DNA from: RGIG8050 sp045588915
Lineage (GTDB): Bacteria > Bacillota > Clostridia > Christensenellales > UBA1242
Direction: 5' to 3'
Assembly (NCBI GenBank): GCA_045588915.1
Contig: JAZNFA010000007.1
Coordinates: forward strand, 1 to 64,000
DNA: 64,000 bases
Below are positions 6,890 through 15,890 of this stretch, one piece after another. A program made the translations under genes and the position numbers. Numbering within the stretch: position 1 is the first letter of the stretch; each line of letters begins with the position of its first letter. A model generated the notes under the pieces. That model was not told where the DNA came from, did no database searches, and was given only the letters and a program-made list of their open reading frames with translations.

Positions 6890-6918
6890 TTGAATTATAT
6901 GACAAAAAGCGTTATTAT
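6890..6918 (+). promoter_or_regulatory. Promoter giving a leaderless rimO mRNA
   Basis: TTGAAT (6890-6895), a 17-base spacer, TATTAT (6913-6918) and then five bases to ATG at 6924. No ribosome site precedes the start. Confidence 0.6.
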
Positions 6919-6923
6919 GCAAT

Positions 6924-8165
6924 ATGATTTTACCGATGAAAAAAATTTGCATTACAACTTTGGGTTGTGATAAAAATCGTGCTGATAGTGAAACGTTGGC
7001 AGGCTATTTGCAACGTGCCGGTTGTCAAATGGTTGCAGATGATGCTGACGCAGATATAATTGTTGTTAATACTTGTGGATTCATTAATAGTGCTCGTCAG
7101 GAAAGTATAGAATGTATTACGGAAAAATTGATTCATAAATCACACGCTCAACTTGTTGTGTGTGGTTGTATTGTGCCCAATCACCGTCAAGAATTAACAG
7201 AAGGATTACCAGAAGTTGATGTCTGGTGGGAAACAAAAAATTATGAACAACTAGCAGAATTATTGACAGGGAAGAAGGCTGAGGCTGGTAATAAGTTGTT
7301 ATCTACACCTTCTAGTTATGTGTATGTTAAAATTGCTGATGGCTGTAATCGTTGCTGTGCTTTTTGTACGATTCCATCGATTCGTGGCAAATATTGTTCT
7401 CGCTCGATTGAAGATATTGTTGGTGAAGTGCGTCATTTTGCAGAATTAGGTGTTCCTGAATATATTTTAGTTGCACAAGATGTAACAATGTATGGGGTTG
7501 ATATTGGTACTGATTTAGTTTCTTTATTGAAAGCGATTACAGCAGTAGATGGAGTAAAACGTGTGCGTTTACATTATTGTTACCCTGAGTTATTAACTGA
7601 TAAATTGTTAAAAGAAATTGCTGAAAATGATAAGGTTGTAAAATATTTAGATATTCCTTTTCAACATTGTAACGAGCGAATTTTAAAACTAATGGGTCGT
7701 CGTGGCAGTGCTGAAATTTATCAAAAATTAATTCAAAAAATTAGGTCCGTTATTCCGGAAATTACACTACGTGCAACAATGATGGTTGGATTTCCGACCG
7801 AAACGGAAACTGAATTTAATGAACTGGTGGATTTTTTACAAGATGTGAAATTAGACTATGTTGGCTTTTTTGCTTATTCACGTGAGCCTGGAACGCTATC
7901 GTATAGTATGGAACAAGTTAAGGCTGTAGTGAAACGTGAACGTTTAAAAACTGTTGAAAAAGTTCAACAAAAAATTTTAGATGCGAAACATAAAAGTGAA
8001 AAAGGTTGTGTCGTTCGCGTGGTTTGTGATGCTGTGGTAAGTGGAGTAGCACGCTGTCGGACCTTTGCGCAAAGCCCAGAAGTTGATCCGTGTATTTATA
8101 TTGATGTATCGAAACAATCAGAGCCTTTTGTTGTTGGTGGGGAATACGAAATAACGTTGGCCTGA
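6924..8165 (+). CDS. rimO: Ribosomal protein S12 methylthiotransferase RimO
   Basis: A radical-SAM methylthiotransferase of 413 residues. The N-terminal MTTase domain has TLGCDKNRADSE, NTCGFI and VVCGCIV with its three cluster Cys; the radical SAM CX3CX2C is CNRCCAFC at about residue 144-151; a C-terminal TRAM-like domain follows. TLGCDKN distinguishes RimO from the tRNA enzyme MiaB. It would methylthiolate the conserved aspartate of S12. The first ATG at 6924 adds four residues (MILP) before the family-typical MKKICITTLGC; a leaderless transcript starting there makes it the likely start, with ATG 6936 the alternative. It stands upstream of rarA with its own promoter. Confidence 0.92.
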   Translation: MILPMKKICITTLGCDKNRADSETLAGYLQRAGCQMVADDADADIIVVNTCGFINSARQESIECITEKLIHKSHAQLVVCGCIVPNHRQELTEGLPEVDVWWETKNYEQLAELLTGKKAEAGNKLLSTPSSYVYVKIADGCNRCCAFCTIPSIRGKYCSRSIEDIVGEVRHFAELGVPEYILVAQDVTMYGVDIGTDLVSLLKAITAVDGVKRVRLHYCYPELLTDKLLKEIAENDKVVKYLDIPFQHCNERILKLMGRRGSAEIYQKLIQKIRSVIPEITLRATMMVGFPTETETEFNELVDFLQDVKLDYVGFFAYSREPGTLSYSMEQVKAVVKRERLKTVEKVQQKILDAKHKSEKGCVVRVVCDAVVSGVARCRTFAQSPEVDPCIYIDVSKQSEPFVVGGEYEITLA

Positions 8166-8174
8166 TTAAGGTGC

Positions 8175-8204
8175 TTGCGTTAAACGCTTTATTTATGGTT
8201 TAAT
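8175..8204 (+). promoter_or_regulatory. Promoter giving a leaderless rarA mRNA
   Basis: TTGCGT (8175-8180), an 18-base spacer, TTTAAT (8199-8204) and exactly six bases to the GTG start at 8211. Confidence 0.5.
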
Positions 8205-8210
8205 TGAAGA

Positions 8211-9434
8211 GTGGATACTTTGTTTGATAATTTACATCAAACGCAAAAGCCTTTAGCTGAACGTGTGCGTCCTTGTGTTTTAAGTGAGTTTGCAGGACAG
8301 CAGCATATACTAGCTGAAGGTAAATTATTAAGACGTTTGATCCAAGCTGGGCGTGTGCCGAGTGTGATTTTTTTTGGACCACCAGGTACAGGTAAGACTA
8401 CTTTAGCGCAAATTATTGCTGATAGTTCAAATGCTAAATTCGTAAAACTTAATGCTGTATCTAGTGGTGTTGCCGAAGTTAAATCTGTTATGCAGCAGGC
8501 TAAAATAGATTTTGAATTAACAGGTAAAAAAACTTATTTGTTGCTTGATGAATGTCATCGTTGGAGTAAGGCTCAGAGTGATTCTTTGCTGGGTGCACTA
8601 GAAGCTGGTTATTTGATTTTGGTAGGATGTACCACGGAAAATCCAAGTTATAGTATGACGCGAGCAATTGTGTCGCGTTGTACTGTTTTTGAATTTAAAC
8701 GTTTAAAGGAAAACGATATTAAAAAAGTTTTAAAAAAGGCATTATTAGATGAGCGTGGTTTGCGTGATTACAAAATACAAATTGATGAAGATGCTTTAAC
8801 TTATTTCGCTACAGCTTGTGGTGGTGATGTGCGTAGTGCTTTGAATGGATTAGAACTGTGTGCGATTACAACTAAACCAAATCCTGATGGATGTATTATT
8901 GTTGATAAAAATATTGCAGCAGAATGTTTGCAACAAAAAGCATTAAATTTGGATGAAACACTTTACTATCATATACTAAGTGCTTTTTGTAAAAGTTTGC
9001 GTGGAAGTGATACAACAGCTGCGTTGTATTATGCTAATCGTTTGATTGCAGCCGGGATGCAACCACAAATAATTGCGCGACGAGTAATTGCTCATGCAGC
9101 TGAGGATGTTGGTTTATCTGATCCACAAGCTTTAATTCAAGCGTGTGCTGCTTTATATAGTTTAGATAATTTAGGTATGCCAGAAGGTAATTTAGCGTTA
9201 ACACAAGCGATAGCCTACGTATGTCAAGCTCCAAAAGATAATCGCGTTGTTGTAGCAATGCAAAAAGCTGAAGATGATGCTTTGAATTATGCAGACGATA
9301 AAATACCTGAATATTTAAAAAATCATACAGAAGCAAGTAAGAACTATAAATATCCTCATGATTTTGGTGGTTATGTAAAACAACAGTATTTACCAGACAG
9401 CTTGCTAGGGCGAGATTATTTCCCTAAAAAATGA
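8211..9434 (+). CDS. rarA: Replication-associated recombination protein A (MgsA/RarA AAA+ ATPase)
   Basis: A 407-residue AAA+ protein of the clamp-loader superfamily. Walker A is GPPGTGKTTLA (about residues 50-60), Walker B is LLLDECHRW, and sensor and arginine-finger segments (TENPSYSMTRAIVSRC) follow. The C-terminal tetramerisation region with KAEDDALNYADDKIPEYLKN and YKYPHDFGGYVKQQYLPD is diagnostic. It acts at stalled replication forks. GTG at 8211 fits the family start (LFDNLHQTQKPLAERVRP) and a leaderless promoter. One difference: Walker B Asp-Glu is followed by Cys-His as in the family. No operon partner; it ends 50 bases before the surface-protein gene. Confidence 0.93.
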   Translation: MDTLFDNLHQTQKPLAERVRPCVLSEFAGQQHILAEGKLLRRLIQAGRVPSVIFFGPPGTGKTTLAQIIADSSNAKFVKLNAVSSGVAEVKSVMQQAKIDFELTGKKTYLLLDECHRWSKAQSDSLLGALEAGYLILVGCTTENPSYSMTRAIVSRCTVFEFKRLKENDIKKVLKKALLDERGLRDYKIQIDEDALTYFATACGGDVRSALNGLELCAITTKPNPDGCIIVDKNIAAECLQQKALNLDETLYYHILSAFCKSLRGSDTTAALYYANRLIAAGMQPQIIARRVIAHAAEDVGLSDPQALIQACAALYSLDNLGMPEGNLALTQAIAYVCQAPKDNRVVVAMQKAEDDALNYADDKIPEYLKNHTEASKNYKYPHDFGGYVKQQYLPDSLLGRDYFPKK

Positions 9435-9487
9435 TACTAAAAATTGATTGTCTAAAATGTTGCAATTGATATATACTAATTTTAAAT

Positions 9488-12400
9488 ATGGGGAAACAAC
9501 ACACGAAAACATGGCTTTTGCGAATGAGTGTCTCTATGGTGCTGATGGTTTTTTGTTGTTTGATGATGTTTACAGGTTTTTGCTTATTAAATAATTCTTA
9601 TGTTAATGAATCAAAAGTTGGAAATCTTACTCTATTAGCTGATATAAATTCTGATATTAATTGGGTTGATATTCGTTCAAGTGGTTTTTTGAGTACGATT
9701 GGTGGAACAACTCACTATATTAGTTCGGCAGGGGAGTTAGCTTATTTTAACTACGAATTAACAAACTCTGGTAATAGTAATAATGCCGTTGATTATAGTG
9801 GTCATACTTTTATTTTGGAAAATGATATTAAGTTAGATGAGATATATACGAAAGAACATAATAAATATATTACTCCCTTATGGACACCGATAGAAATTGG
9901 TAACAAGGGAAAAAATAGGAATATTATTTTTAATGGGAATGGCCATTCAATTATTGGTTTAACAATGAAATACGACGACGATGTTGCTCGTAATGTGGGT
10001 TTCTTTGCAGAAATGGTAGGTGGGGTTTTTGAGAATGTCGTATTTAAAGACACGAAAATTATTTATAATTATCATGCAGATAGTATTGCGGCAAATGATC
10101 CTTTACGTCCTGATGCTCCAGTTGAATTGTCCATTGGCGTAATTGCTGGGGCGGCTGATACCACTTATATCAATAATGTAACTATTGAAAATCCTAGCGT
10201 GATATTATCAACGGAAAATACTAATGGGCATAATTTTTATTTAGGTGCAGCTGTTGGTAAGCTATTATTTAGTTCTGGTTTTGTAGATGATGGTGAAGGT
10301 GGCGAAAAAATTCAATCTATAAACACTATTACTCCCAATAAATGGGGTATTGATACGGTAAATGTTTTAAAGACCGATGATCCTGAAGAGTCTTCTGGAA
10401 TTAACTTGGAAATTCGTGCAGGAACGGATGGTGTTACTTATGGATTAGGCACCAATGTTTACTTTGGTGGTTTGGTTGGTGTTAATATCTCAAGTAAAAT
10501 TATTAATTCCACATTGCGTGATGTGGCTTTTAATACTAATTTCGAGCTTAAAGATGATGAATTACTTGATGGTATGTTTTATGTAGGTGGTTTAGTCGGT
10601 TTAAATACTCAAATAACAACTAATAAAGATTTAATTGTTGCTGCAGGATTATACAATAACTTAATAATTGATATTCAACTTTGCGATATTCTTCCTTTTA
10701 CAAATAACAATTATTGTGGGCAACTGGTTGGTCTAGTTTATTCTGGTGGCTGGGTTTACAATAATATTGTTATTGGCGAAATGCCATATGAAAATTTTTG
10801 GGGTCGTGTTTGTAATTCAAAAATACGTTTAATTGATAATCATAATTGTATTGCTAATATTGTAGGAAGTATTGATGAAAATTATTATTTGAACGGCCAT
10901 AATGCAAGTTATCCAAATTGTGGTTTTGGACGTGATATTAATGATTCGGATGAATTTGATAATTTGGATGAATTTTTATATTGTACTAAGCACAATACAC
11001 GAAGTGTATATTTAATTGACACGCAGGATGATACTGGTACGGTAACAAAAATGGAGAAGTATAATTTTTATTTTGAATCTACAAGTGATTCTAGTTATGC
11101 TAAATTTTGTAATTTGAGAGTTACGGTTATTGATGAAAACAATTATGAACGTGTTTTAGATGCTTTTCAATTATTAAGTTATTTTGATCAAACTGAAGGT
11201 TATATGTATCATGCAATTTTGCCAATTGTGAAATATGAAGTAGGATTAACTGTTAATAAATTCAATCCTGAAACAGGTGAAGATGCAACTTTAAAAGAAA
11301 AAAGAATTGATGCAATTTATCAGTTTAGAACATGGAAGTTGGACGAAGTAAAAAACGAACCTGTTTTAAGTGATTATACTGGATTAAATTATACAGTGTG
11401 TTTTTCGGCAAATTCTCCGAAGAATTCAAATGCTTATTGGGTTGTTGATAATGAAGGATACGAAGAGAGAATATCTGAAATCAATACAGGTCGTACATAT
11501 CAATTGATTTATAGGCCAGAAGATCCTCAATGTGATGGTTATGAATTTTTAGGTTGGACTGTTGATGGTTTAGAAGAAGGTGATGCAGAATGGCTTGATA
11601 TGCGTAATCATGGTTTGTTTGATGACGATGGTTATTACATATTTGCGAAAGAGCAAATTCTTAGCCCAAATCGTCGTTTCTTGGCAAACTGGAAAATTAA
11701 AGAATTTACCGTTCATTTTGTGGTTAGAGAGAGAGGTCAAGTTGATATTGAGTATACAGAGTATCCAACTGAGATAGTTACTTATGGTAGACCTATTATT
11801 GGTCCTGCGGAGTTGCCTAAATCTAAGCAGGGGTATTCATGTGTTGGATGGTTCTTGGAAGAAAATTTACCGAATGAGGGTGAAGATGCTAACTCTGAAA
11901 TGCAGTGGATTATGGGCTTTGCTAGTGATGATTTAATGCCTGGACGTGATATTACATTGTATACTGGTTGGATTGATAATTTTTCTATGTTGAATAGTTT
12001 AATATATGATACAAAATATCAACAGTATTATCAGAATTATGAATATTATTTTGAAGACGTTTTAGGTTTGGCTTTCTATAATGCTTATTCTCAAGCATTA
12101 GAATACAGGGCAAATAATGATAACAGTAATACGGATGAAGTTTTAGGTAATTTGCAAAATGCTTTTAAGAATTTAAAAATTGATCCCAAAAAGCTTTTAG
12201 CTTTACCTGCTTTTAATGATTCACGTATGGAAAATGCTTGTCCGTTTTTGTACGACTATGAAGCACGTATGATGTATAGTACTTTTAAAGACACGGTGCA
12301 AAGGTATGTTGAATCTGATGAAACTGATGATACTAATATTGAAGCTTATATTAAAAATTATGACCGTTTAAACGAGTTGTTTTATAATCTTCAAAATAAT

Positions 12401-12898
12401 TTAAACCAAAGTGTTGCAATGGTTGGTGGTGTAGGTTCTTCTGAAGTACAAAATTTAATTAAAAAATATTACGAATTACAAATTCAAGATAATGCATTAG
12501 TTAAGGAAAAATATGATAGTAATTCTTTGGCACTCTTAGATGAAACTAGAATCAAATTAGATGAATTATGGATGAGTGAAGCTAGCAACCCCAATATAAA
12601 AGATGTAGAATTAGCAATGGTTGCTTATGAAAATGCGCTTAAAAATTTGAAACCTGCTGGAGCGACTAATTCGGGTAATGCTGTGCAAGATAAGGTTGAA
12701 AATAGTAATCAAGCTCCACAATTACCAATTTCACCGGTTGTGCTTGGCGTTTTAGTTGTTATGTTGTTGTTAGCTGGTGTCGGTGGATATATTGGTGTAG
12801 ATGTTATATTGGCAAAGCGCCGTGTTGCTAAAAACGAGATAAAGACTGCTGAAAAACAAGTTGAACAATTTTTGGAAGATGAAGATACTTATATTTAA
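9488..12898 (+). CDS. Large secreted, membrane-anchored surface protein with GLUG-like and InlB-type repeats
   Basis: A 1136-residue protein. Residues 10-36 form an export signal (LLRMSVSMVLMVFCCLMMFTGFCLL). The segment to about 420 has beta-helix features: WTPIEIGNKGKNRNIIFNGN, NGHSIIGLTMK, VGGLVGLNT, as in GLUG-motif proteins. Two InlB B-repeat/Listeria-Bacteroides modules follow around 640-830 (YEFLGWTVDG; YSCVGWFLEE; ITLYTGWID). The part from about 835 to 1060 is helical, FIVAR-like (ENALKNLKP). A C-terminal membrane helix (about 1083-1105, PVVLGVLVVMLLLAGVGGYIGV) precedes a short charged tail, so it is anchored by a helix, not LPXTG. TATACT lies ten bases before the ATG with no Shine-Dalgarno. 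Role in adhesion or cell contact is inferred from architecture. Confidence 0.75.
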   Translation: MGKQHTKTWLLRMSVSMVLMVFCCLMMFTGFCLLNNSYVNESKVGNLTLLADINSDINWVDIRSSGFLSTIGGTTHYISSAGELAYFNYELTNSGNSNNAVDYSGHTFILENDIKLDEIYTKEHNKYITPLWTPIEIGNKGKNRNIIFNGNGHSIIGLTMKYDDDVARNVGFFAEMVGGVFENVVFKDTKIIYNYHADSIAANDPLRPDAPVELSIGVIAGAADTTYINNVTIENPSVILSTENTNGHNFYLGAAVGKLLFSSGFVDDGEGGEKIQSINTITPNKWGIDTVNVLKTDDPEESSGINLEIRAGTDGVTYGLGTNVYFGGLVGVNISSKIINSTLRDVAFNTNFELKDDELLDGMFYVGGLVGLNTQITTNKDLIVAAGLYNNLIIDIQLCDILPFTNNNYCGQLVGLVYSGGWVYNNIVIGEMPYENFWGRVCNSKIRLIDNHNCIANIVGSIDENYYLNGHNASYPNCGFGRDINDSDEFDNLDEFLYCTKHNTRSVYLIDTQDDTGTVTKMEKYNFYFESTSDSSYAKFCNLRVTVIDENNYERVLDAFQLLSYFDQTEGYMYHAILPIVKYEVGLTVNKFNPETGEDATLKEKRIDAIYQFRTWKLDEVKNEPVLSDYTGLNYTVCFSANSPKNSNAYWVVDNEGYEERISEINTGRTYQLIYRPEDPQCDGYEFLGWTVDGLEEGDAEWLDMRNHGLFDDDGYYIFAKEQILSPNRRFLANWKIKEFTVHFVVRERGQVDIEYTEYPTEIVTYGRPIIGPAELPKSKQGYSCVGWFLEENLPNEGEDANSEMQWIMGFASDDLMPGRDITLYTGWIDNFSMLNSLIYDTKYQQYYQNYEYYFEDVLGLAFYNAYSQALEYRANNDNSNTDEVLGNLQNAFKNLKIDPKKLLALPAFNDSRMENACPFLYDYEARMMYSTFKDTVQRYVESDETDDTNIEAYIKNYDRLNELFYNLQNNLNQSVAMVGGVGSSEVQNLIKKYYELQIQDNALVKEKYDSNSLALLDETRIKLDELWMSEASNPNIKDVELAMVAYENALKNLKPAGATNSGNAVQDKVENSNQAPQLPISPVVLGVLVVMLLLAGVGGYIGVDVILAKRRVAKNEIKTAEKQVEQFLEDEDTYI

Positions 12899-12941
12899 AA
12901 TAACATCTCTTATTTTGGTTGATTCTTTTGAAAAAATGTGC

Positions 12942-12970
12942 TTTACAAAATTAGATTAATGTTGTAATAT
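12942..12970 (+). promoter_or_regulatory. Promoter of the infA-rplQ ribosomal operon
   Basis: TTTACA (12942-12947), a 17-base spacer and TAATAT (12965-12970), about 40 bases before the infA start. This operon has a normal leader and Shine-Dalgarno, unlike many single genes in the window. Confidence 0.65.
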
Positions 12971-13009
12971 TAAGTTTATTGTGGATTTATTTGCAGGGAG
13001 GGGTGTTTT

Positions 13010-13258
13010 TTGAGTAAAGTCGATGCGATTGAGGTCGAAGGCAGTGTTATCGAAGTAATGCGCAATGCAAAATTTAAGGTAAAATTGTCAAATGGTCATA
13101 TTATTATGGCTTACTTATCAGGAAAACTTTACAAGAATAACATCAAAGTCCTTGAAGGTGATATGGTTAAGTTAGAGATTTCACCATATGACTTGAACAA
13201 TGGACGTATTACCTGGCGTAGTAAATCTGTAATTGATAACGGAGGAAATGGACAATGA
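13010..13258 (+). CDS. infA: Translation initiation factor IF-1
   Basis: An 82-residue S1-type OB-fold protein: VEGSVIEVMRNAKFKVKLSNGHIIMAYLSGKLYKNNIKVLEGDMVKLEISPYDLNNGRITWR is the whole IF-1 fold. It binds the ribosomal A site during initiation. The start is TTG at 13010 with GGGAGGGG (12996-13003) seven bases before; the family start (M-S-K-x-D-x-I-E-V-E-G) agrees. The stop codon overlaps the rpmJ start as ATGA. About ten residues (SKSVIDNGGNGQ) extend past the usual C-terminus. It heads the conserved spc/alpha-end operon. Confidence 0.95.
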   Translation: MSKVDAIEVEGSVIEVMRNAKFKVKLSNGHIIMAYLSGKLYKNNIKVLEGDMVKLEISPYDLNNGRITWRSKSVIDNGGNGQ

Positions 13259-13389
13259 AAGTGAGAAGTGGAGTAAAGCCAATTTGCAATAAATGCAAGG
13301 TTATTAAACGTGAAGGTACCGTTATGGTTATTTGTGAAAATCCGAAACACAAACAACGCCAACCGCGTCCGTGTAAATCACCGCGTTAA
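13255..13389 (+). CDS. rpmJ: 50S ribosomal protein L36 with C-terminal extension
   Basis: A 44-codon gene overlapping infA by four bases (ATGA), with GGAGG at 13241-13245. The zinc-knuckle residues CNKC, then C27 and H32 (CENPKHKQRQ), are all present, so it is the Cys-containing, zinc-binding form. Bacterial L36 is normally 37-38 residues; this one carries a basic seven-residue tail (PRPCKSPR) beyond the usual HKQRQG end. It is in the expected place between infA and rpsM. Confidence 0.93.
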   Translation: MKVRSGVKPICNKCKVIKREGTVMVICENPKHKQRQPRPCKSPR

Positions 13390-13463
13390 GGCAAATTCTC
13401 GTGCATCCCGCGCGGCAATTATGGGGTGTGCGTTTTATAGATAAATAAAAAAAGGAGAAAATA

Positions 13464-13835
13464 ATGGCAAGAATTAGTGGTGTGGATATACCAAAGGATA
13501 AATGTATTAAATATGCTTTGACGTATATCTATGGCATTGGTGAAAAAACGGCAGATAAAATTTGTGCAGAATGTGAGGTTGATCCTACTATTCGTACAAA
13601 GGATGTGTCAGAAGCAAAAATTAATGAAATTAGAACGTATATTGATAAAAATATCAAGACGGAAGGTGACTTACGTCGTGAAATTTCTTTAGATATTAAA
13701 CGTTTAACTGAAATCGGTTGTTATCGTGGTATTCGTCACCGTAAAGGTTTACCTGTTCGTGGTCAATCTACGAAACAAAATGCACGTACACGTAAGGGTC
13801 CTAAGAAAATGGTTATCAGGACCAAGTCAGCATAA
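13464..13835 (+). CDS. rpsM: 30S ribosomal protein S13
   Basis: A 123-residue protein starting MARISGVDIPKDKCIKYALTYIYGIG, with the helix-two-turn-helix middle and the basic C-terminal tail GLPVRGQSTKQNARTRKGPKK that reaches the P-site tRNA. It lies at the head of the small subunit and bridges to 23S rRNA. AAAAAGGAG precedes the ATG. A 74-base gap separates it from rpmJ, containing a GC-rich CCGCGCGG stretch that may form a weak leader hairpin. Confidence 0.97.
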   Translation: MARISGVDIPKDKCIKYALTYIYGIGEKTADKICAECEVDPTIRTKDVSEAKINEIRTYIDKNIKTEGDLRREISLDIKRLTEIGCYRGIRHRKGLPVRGQSTKQNARTRKGPKKMVIRTKSA

Positions 13836-13853
13836 GGATTTAGGAGGAAATAA

Positions 13854-14270
13854 ATGGCAGAAGCAAAATCAAATGCACCTATGAAAAAAAAGCCAGTTAC
13901 TAAGCGTAAACATAAGAAAACGTTAAACGCTAAGGGTAAGGCTTATATTAATGCATCATTCAATAATACGATTGTTACTTTAACTGACGACCAAGGCAAT
14001 GTTATTAACTGGGCAAGTGCTGGTGTTGCAGGTTTTAAAGGTAGTCGTAAATCAACACCTTTTGCAGCTCAAACTACTGCTGAAAAAGCAGCTGCAACTG
14101 CAAAAGAGATGGGTTTATTAAAAGTCGATGTTTTTGTAAAAGGACCTGGTGCTGGTCGTGAAAACGCAATTCGTGCACTTAATCAAGCAGGTTTAGAAGT
14201 GTTGTCGATTACCGATACTTCACCAGTTGCGCACAACGGTTGTCGACCACCTAAGAGGAGGAGAAAATAA
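13854..14270 (+). CDS. rpsK: 30S ribosomal protein S11
   Basis: A 138-residue protein with the S11 core AYINASFNNTIVTLTDDQGNVI, TPFAAQTTAEKAA and GPGAGRENAIRAL, and the basic end GCRPPKRRRK. The N-terminal 25 residues are an extra lysine-rich extension. AGGAGG lies before the ATG. It forms the 30S platform with S6/S18 and is 18 bases after rpsM in the operon. Confidence 0.97.
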   Translation: MAEAKSNAPMKKKPVTKRKHKKTLNAKGKAYINASFNNTIVTLTDDQGNVINWASAGVAGFKGSRKSTPFAAQTTAEKAAATAKEMGLLKVDVFVKGPGAGRENAIRALNQAGLEVLSITDTSPVAHNGCRPPKRRRK

Positions 14271-14272
14271 TT

Positions 14273-14893
14273 ATGGCAAAATATACTGGACCAGATTGTC
14301 GTCTTTGTCGTCGTGAAGGTTGTAAATTATTCTTAAAAGGCGAACGTTGTTTATCAGCAAAATGTGCAATGGAAAAACGTCCTGTTGTGCCTGGACAACA
14401 CGGATTAGCACGTAAAAAGGAAAAGGAGTATGGTACTCAGTTGCGTGAAAAACAAAAAGTTAAACGCGCATATGGATTGCAAGAAAAACAATTCCACGCT
14501 TTATATGAAAAAGCTACAAATAGTAAAGGGCGTACTGGTGACAATTTATTGTCTTACTTAGAACGTCGTTTAGATAACGTTGTTTATCGTATGGGAATTG
14601 CTGACAGTCGTAGTGAAGCTCGTCAATTGGTTTCACATGGACATATTACAGTAAATAACCATTCAGTAAATATTCCATCTTATTTGGTTGAAAAAGGCGA
14701 TATTATTGCAATTAAAGAAACCAAAAAAGATTTAGAAATCTTTAAAGTATTAAAAGACCAAAAAATCAGTTTACCAAAATGGTTGGAATTTTCGGGGGCG
14801 AAATTATCAGGTAAAATTTTAGAATTACCAACACGTGAAGATATTGATTTGAACATTCAAGAAAACTTAATTATTGAGCTGTATTCTAAATAA
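14273..14893 (+). CDS. rpsD: 30S ribosomal protein S4 (zinc-type)
   Basis: A 206-residue primary rRNA-binding protein. Cys9, Cys12, Cys17, Cys26 and Cys31 in CRLCRREGCKLFLKGERC and KC make the zinc-binding N-terminal domain; the S4 RNA-binding domain (RLDNVVYRMGIADSRSEARQLVSHGHI, about 93-120) follows. It nucleates 30S assembly and in many Bacillota autoregulates. GGAGGAG overlaps the end of rpsK, which stops two bases before this ATG. Confidence 0.97.
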   Translation: MAKYTGPDCRLCRREGCKLFLKGERCLSAKCAMEKRPVVPGQHGLARKKEKEYGTQLREKQKVKRAYGLQEKQFHALYEKATNSKGRTGDNLLSYLERRLDNVVYRMGIADSRSEARQLVSHGHITVNNHSVNIPSYLVEKGDIIAIKETKKDLEIFKVLKDQKISLPKWLEFSGAKLSGKILELPTREDIDLNIQENLIIELYSK

Positions 14894-14921
14894 AATGTAA
14901 TTTGAAAGGGAGAAAATTATT

Positions 14922-15890
14922 ATGCTAAAAATGGAATTAATGAAACCGAAAATTACGGTTAACGAAAGTACCGGAGCAAAAAGTGCGCACTTTATTATTG
15001 AACCTTTGGAACGTGGTTACGGAACAACATTAGGAAATATGATTCGTCGTGTTTCATTAGGAAACTTGCCAGGTACTGCGGTTACTGCTATTCGTATTAA
15101 CGGCGTTAATAATGAGTTTTCAACGGTAAAAGGTGTAGTTGAAGATGTAACTGATATTGTTTTGAATGTTAAGAGCTTAATTTTAAAGGCTTTAACTGAT
15201 GATTTAAGTTATACAACTACAATGCGTATCAATAAAAAAACTGCTGGTCCAATTTATGCAAAAGATATTGAACACGATAGTTTGATTGAAATTTGTAATC
15301 CGGATTTGGTAATTGCTACATTAGATAGTAATACTGAATTCAAAATGGAATTGTCGGTTGCTCGTGGTCGTGGTTACGTTGTTGCTAAGGATCAAAAAGG
15401 CGCTCACGATAGTATCGGATATATTGCAGTTGATAGTCTTTATAGTCCTGTTGTTAAATGCAATTATTTCGTAGAACCAAGCCGTGTTGGTGGTGATATG
15501 AACTATGATAAATTAACTGTTGAATTAACCACTAATGGCAGTGTTGAAGCTAAAGAAGTTGTTGCTTTAGCAGCTAAATTAATTCAAGACCATTTAACTT
15601 TATTTATTAACATGGTTGAAAGTATGGCTGGTCATAATACTTTCGTAGAAAGTAAAGAAGAAACAGTCGAAAAGATTTTTGAAACTAGTATCGAAGATAT
15701 GGAACTTTCACCACGTAGTGCAAACTGCTTGAATCGTGCTAATATTAAAACTATTCGCGATTTGACAAGTAAATCAAGAGAAGATATGTTGCGCGTACGT
15801 AATTTAGGTTCCAAGAGTCTTGATGAAATTATTTCTAAATTGGCAAGTCTTGGCTTGTCATTGCGATCAGAAGAGGAGGGGAACTTTTAA
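14922..15890 (+). CDS. rpoA: RNA polymerase alpha subunit
   Basis: A 322-residue alpha subunit. The N-terminal dimerisation domain has FIIEPLERGYGTTLGNMIRRVSLGNLPG, and the C-terminal domain has ELSPRSANCLNRANIKTIRDLT with NLGSKSLDEI for UP-element and activator contacts. GAAAGGGAG precedes the ATG. The stop TAA overlaps the rplQ ATG by one base, ensuring coupling. Position rpsD-rpoA-rplQ is standard. Confidence 0.97.
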   Translation: MLKMELMKPKITVNESTGAKSAHFIIEPLERGYGTTLGNMIRRVSLGNLPGTAVTAIRINGVNNEFSTVKGVVEDVTDIVLNVKSLILKALTDDLSYTTTMRINKKTAGPIYAKDIEHDSLIEICNPDLVIATLDSNTEFKMELSVARGRGYVVAKDQKGAHDSIGYIAVDSLYSPVVKCNYFVEPSRVGGDMNYDKLTVELTTNGSVEAKEVVALAAKLIQDHLTLFINMVESMAGHNTFVESKEETVEKIFETSIEDMELSPRSANCLNRANIKTIRDLTSKSREDMLRVRNLGSKSLDEIISKLASLGLSLRSEEEGNF

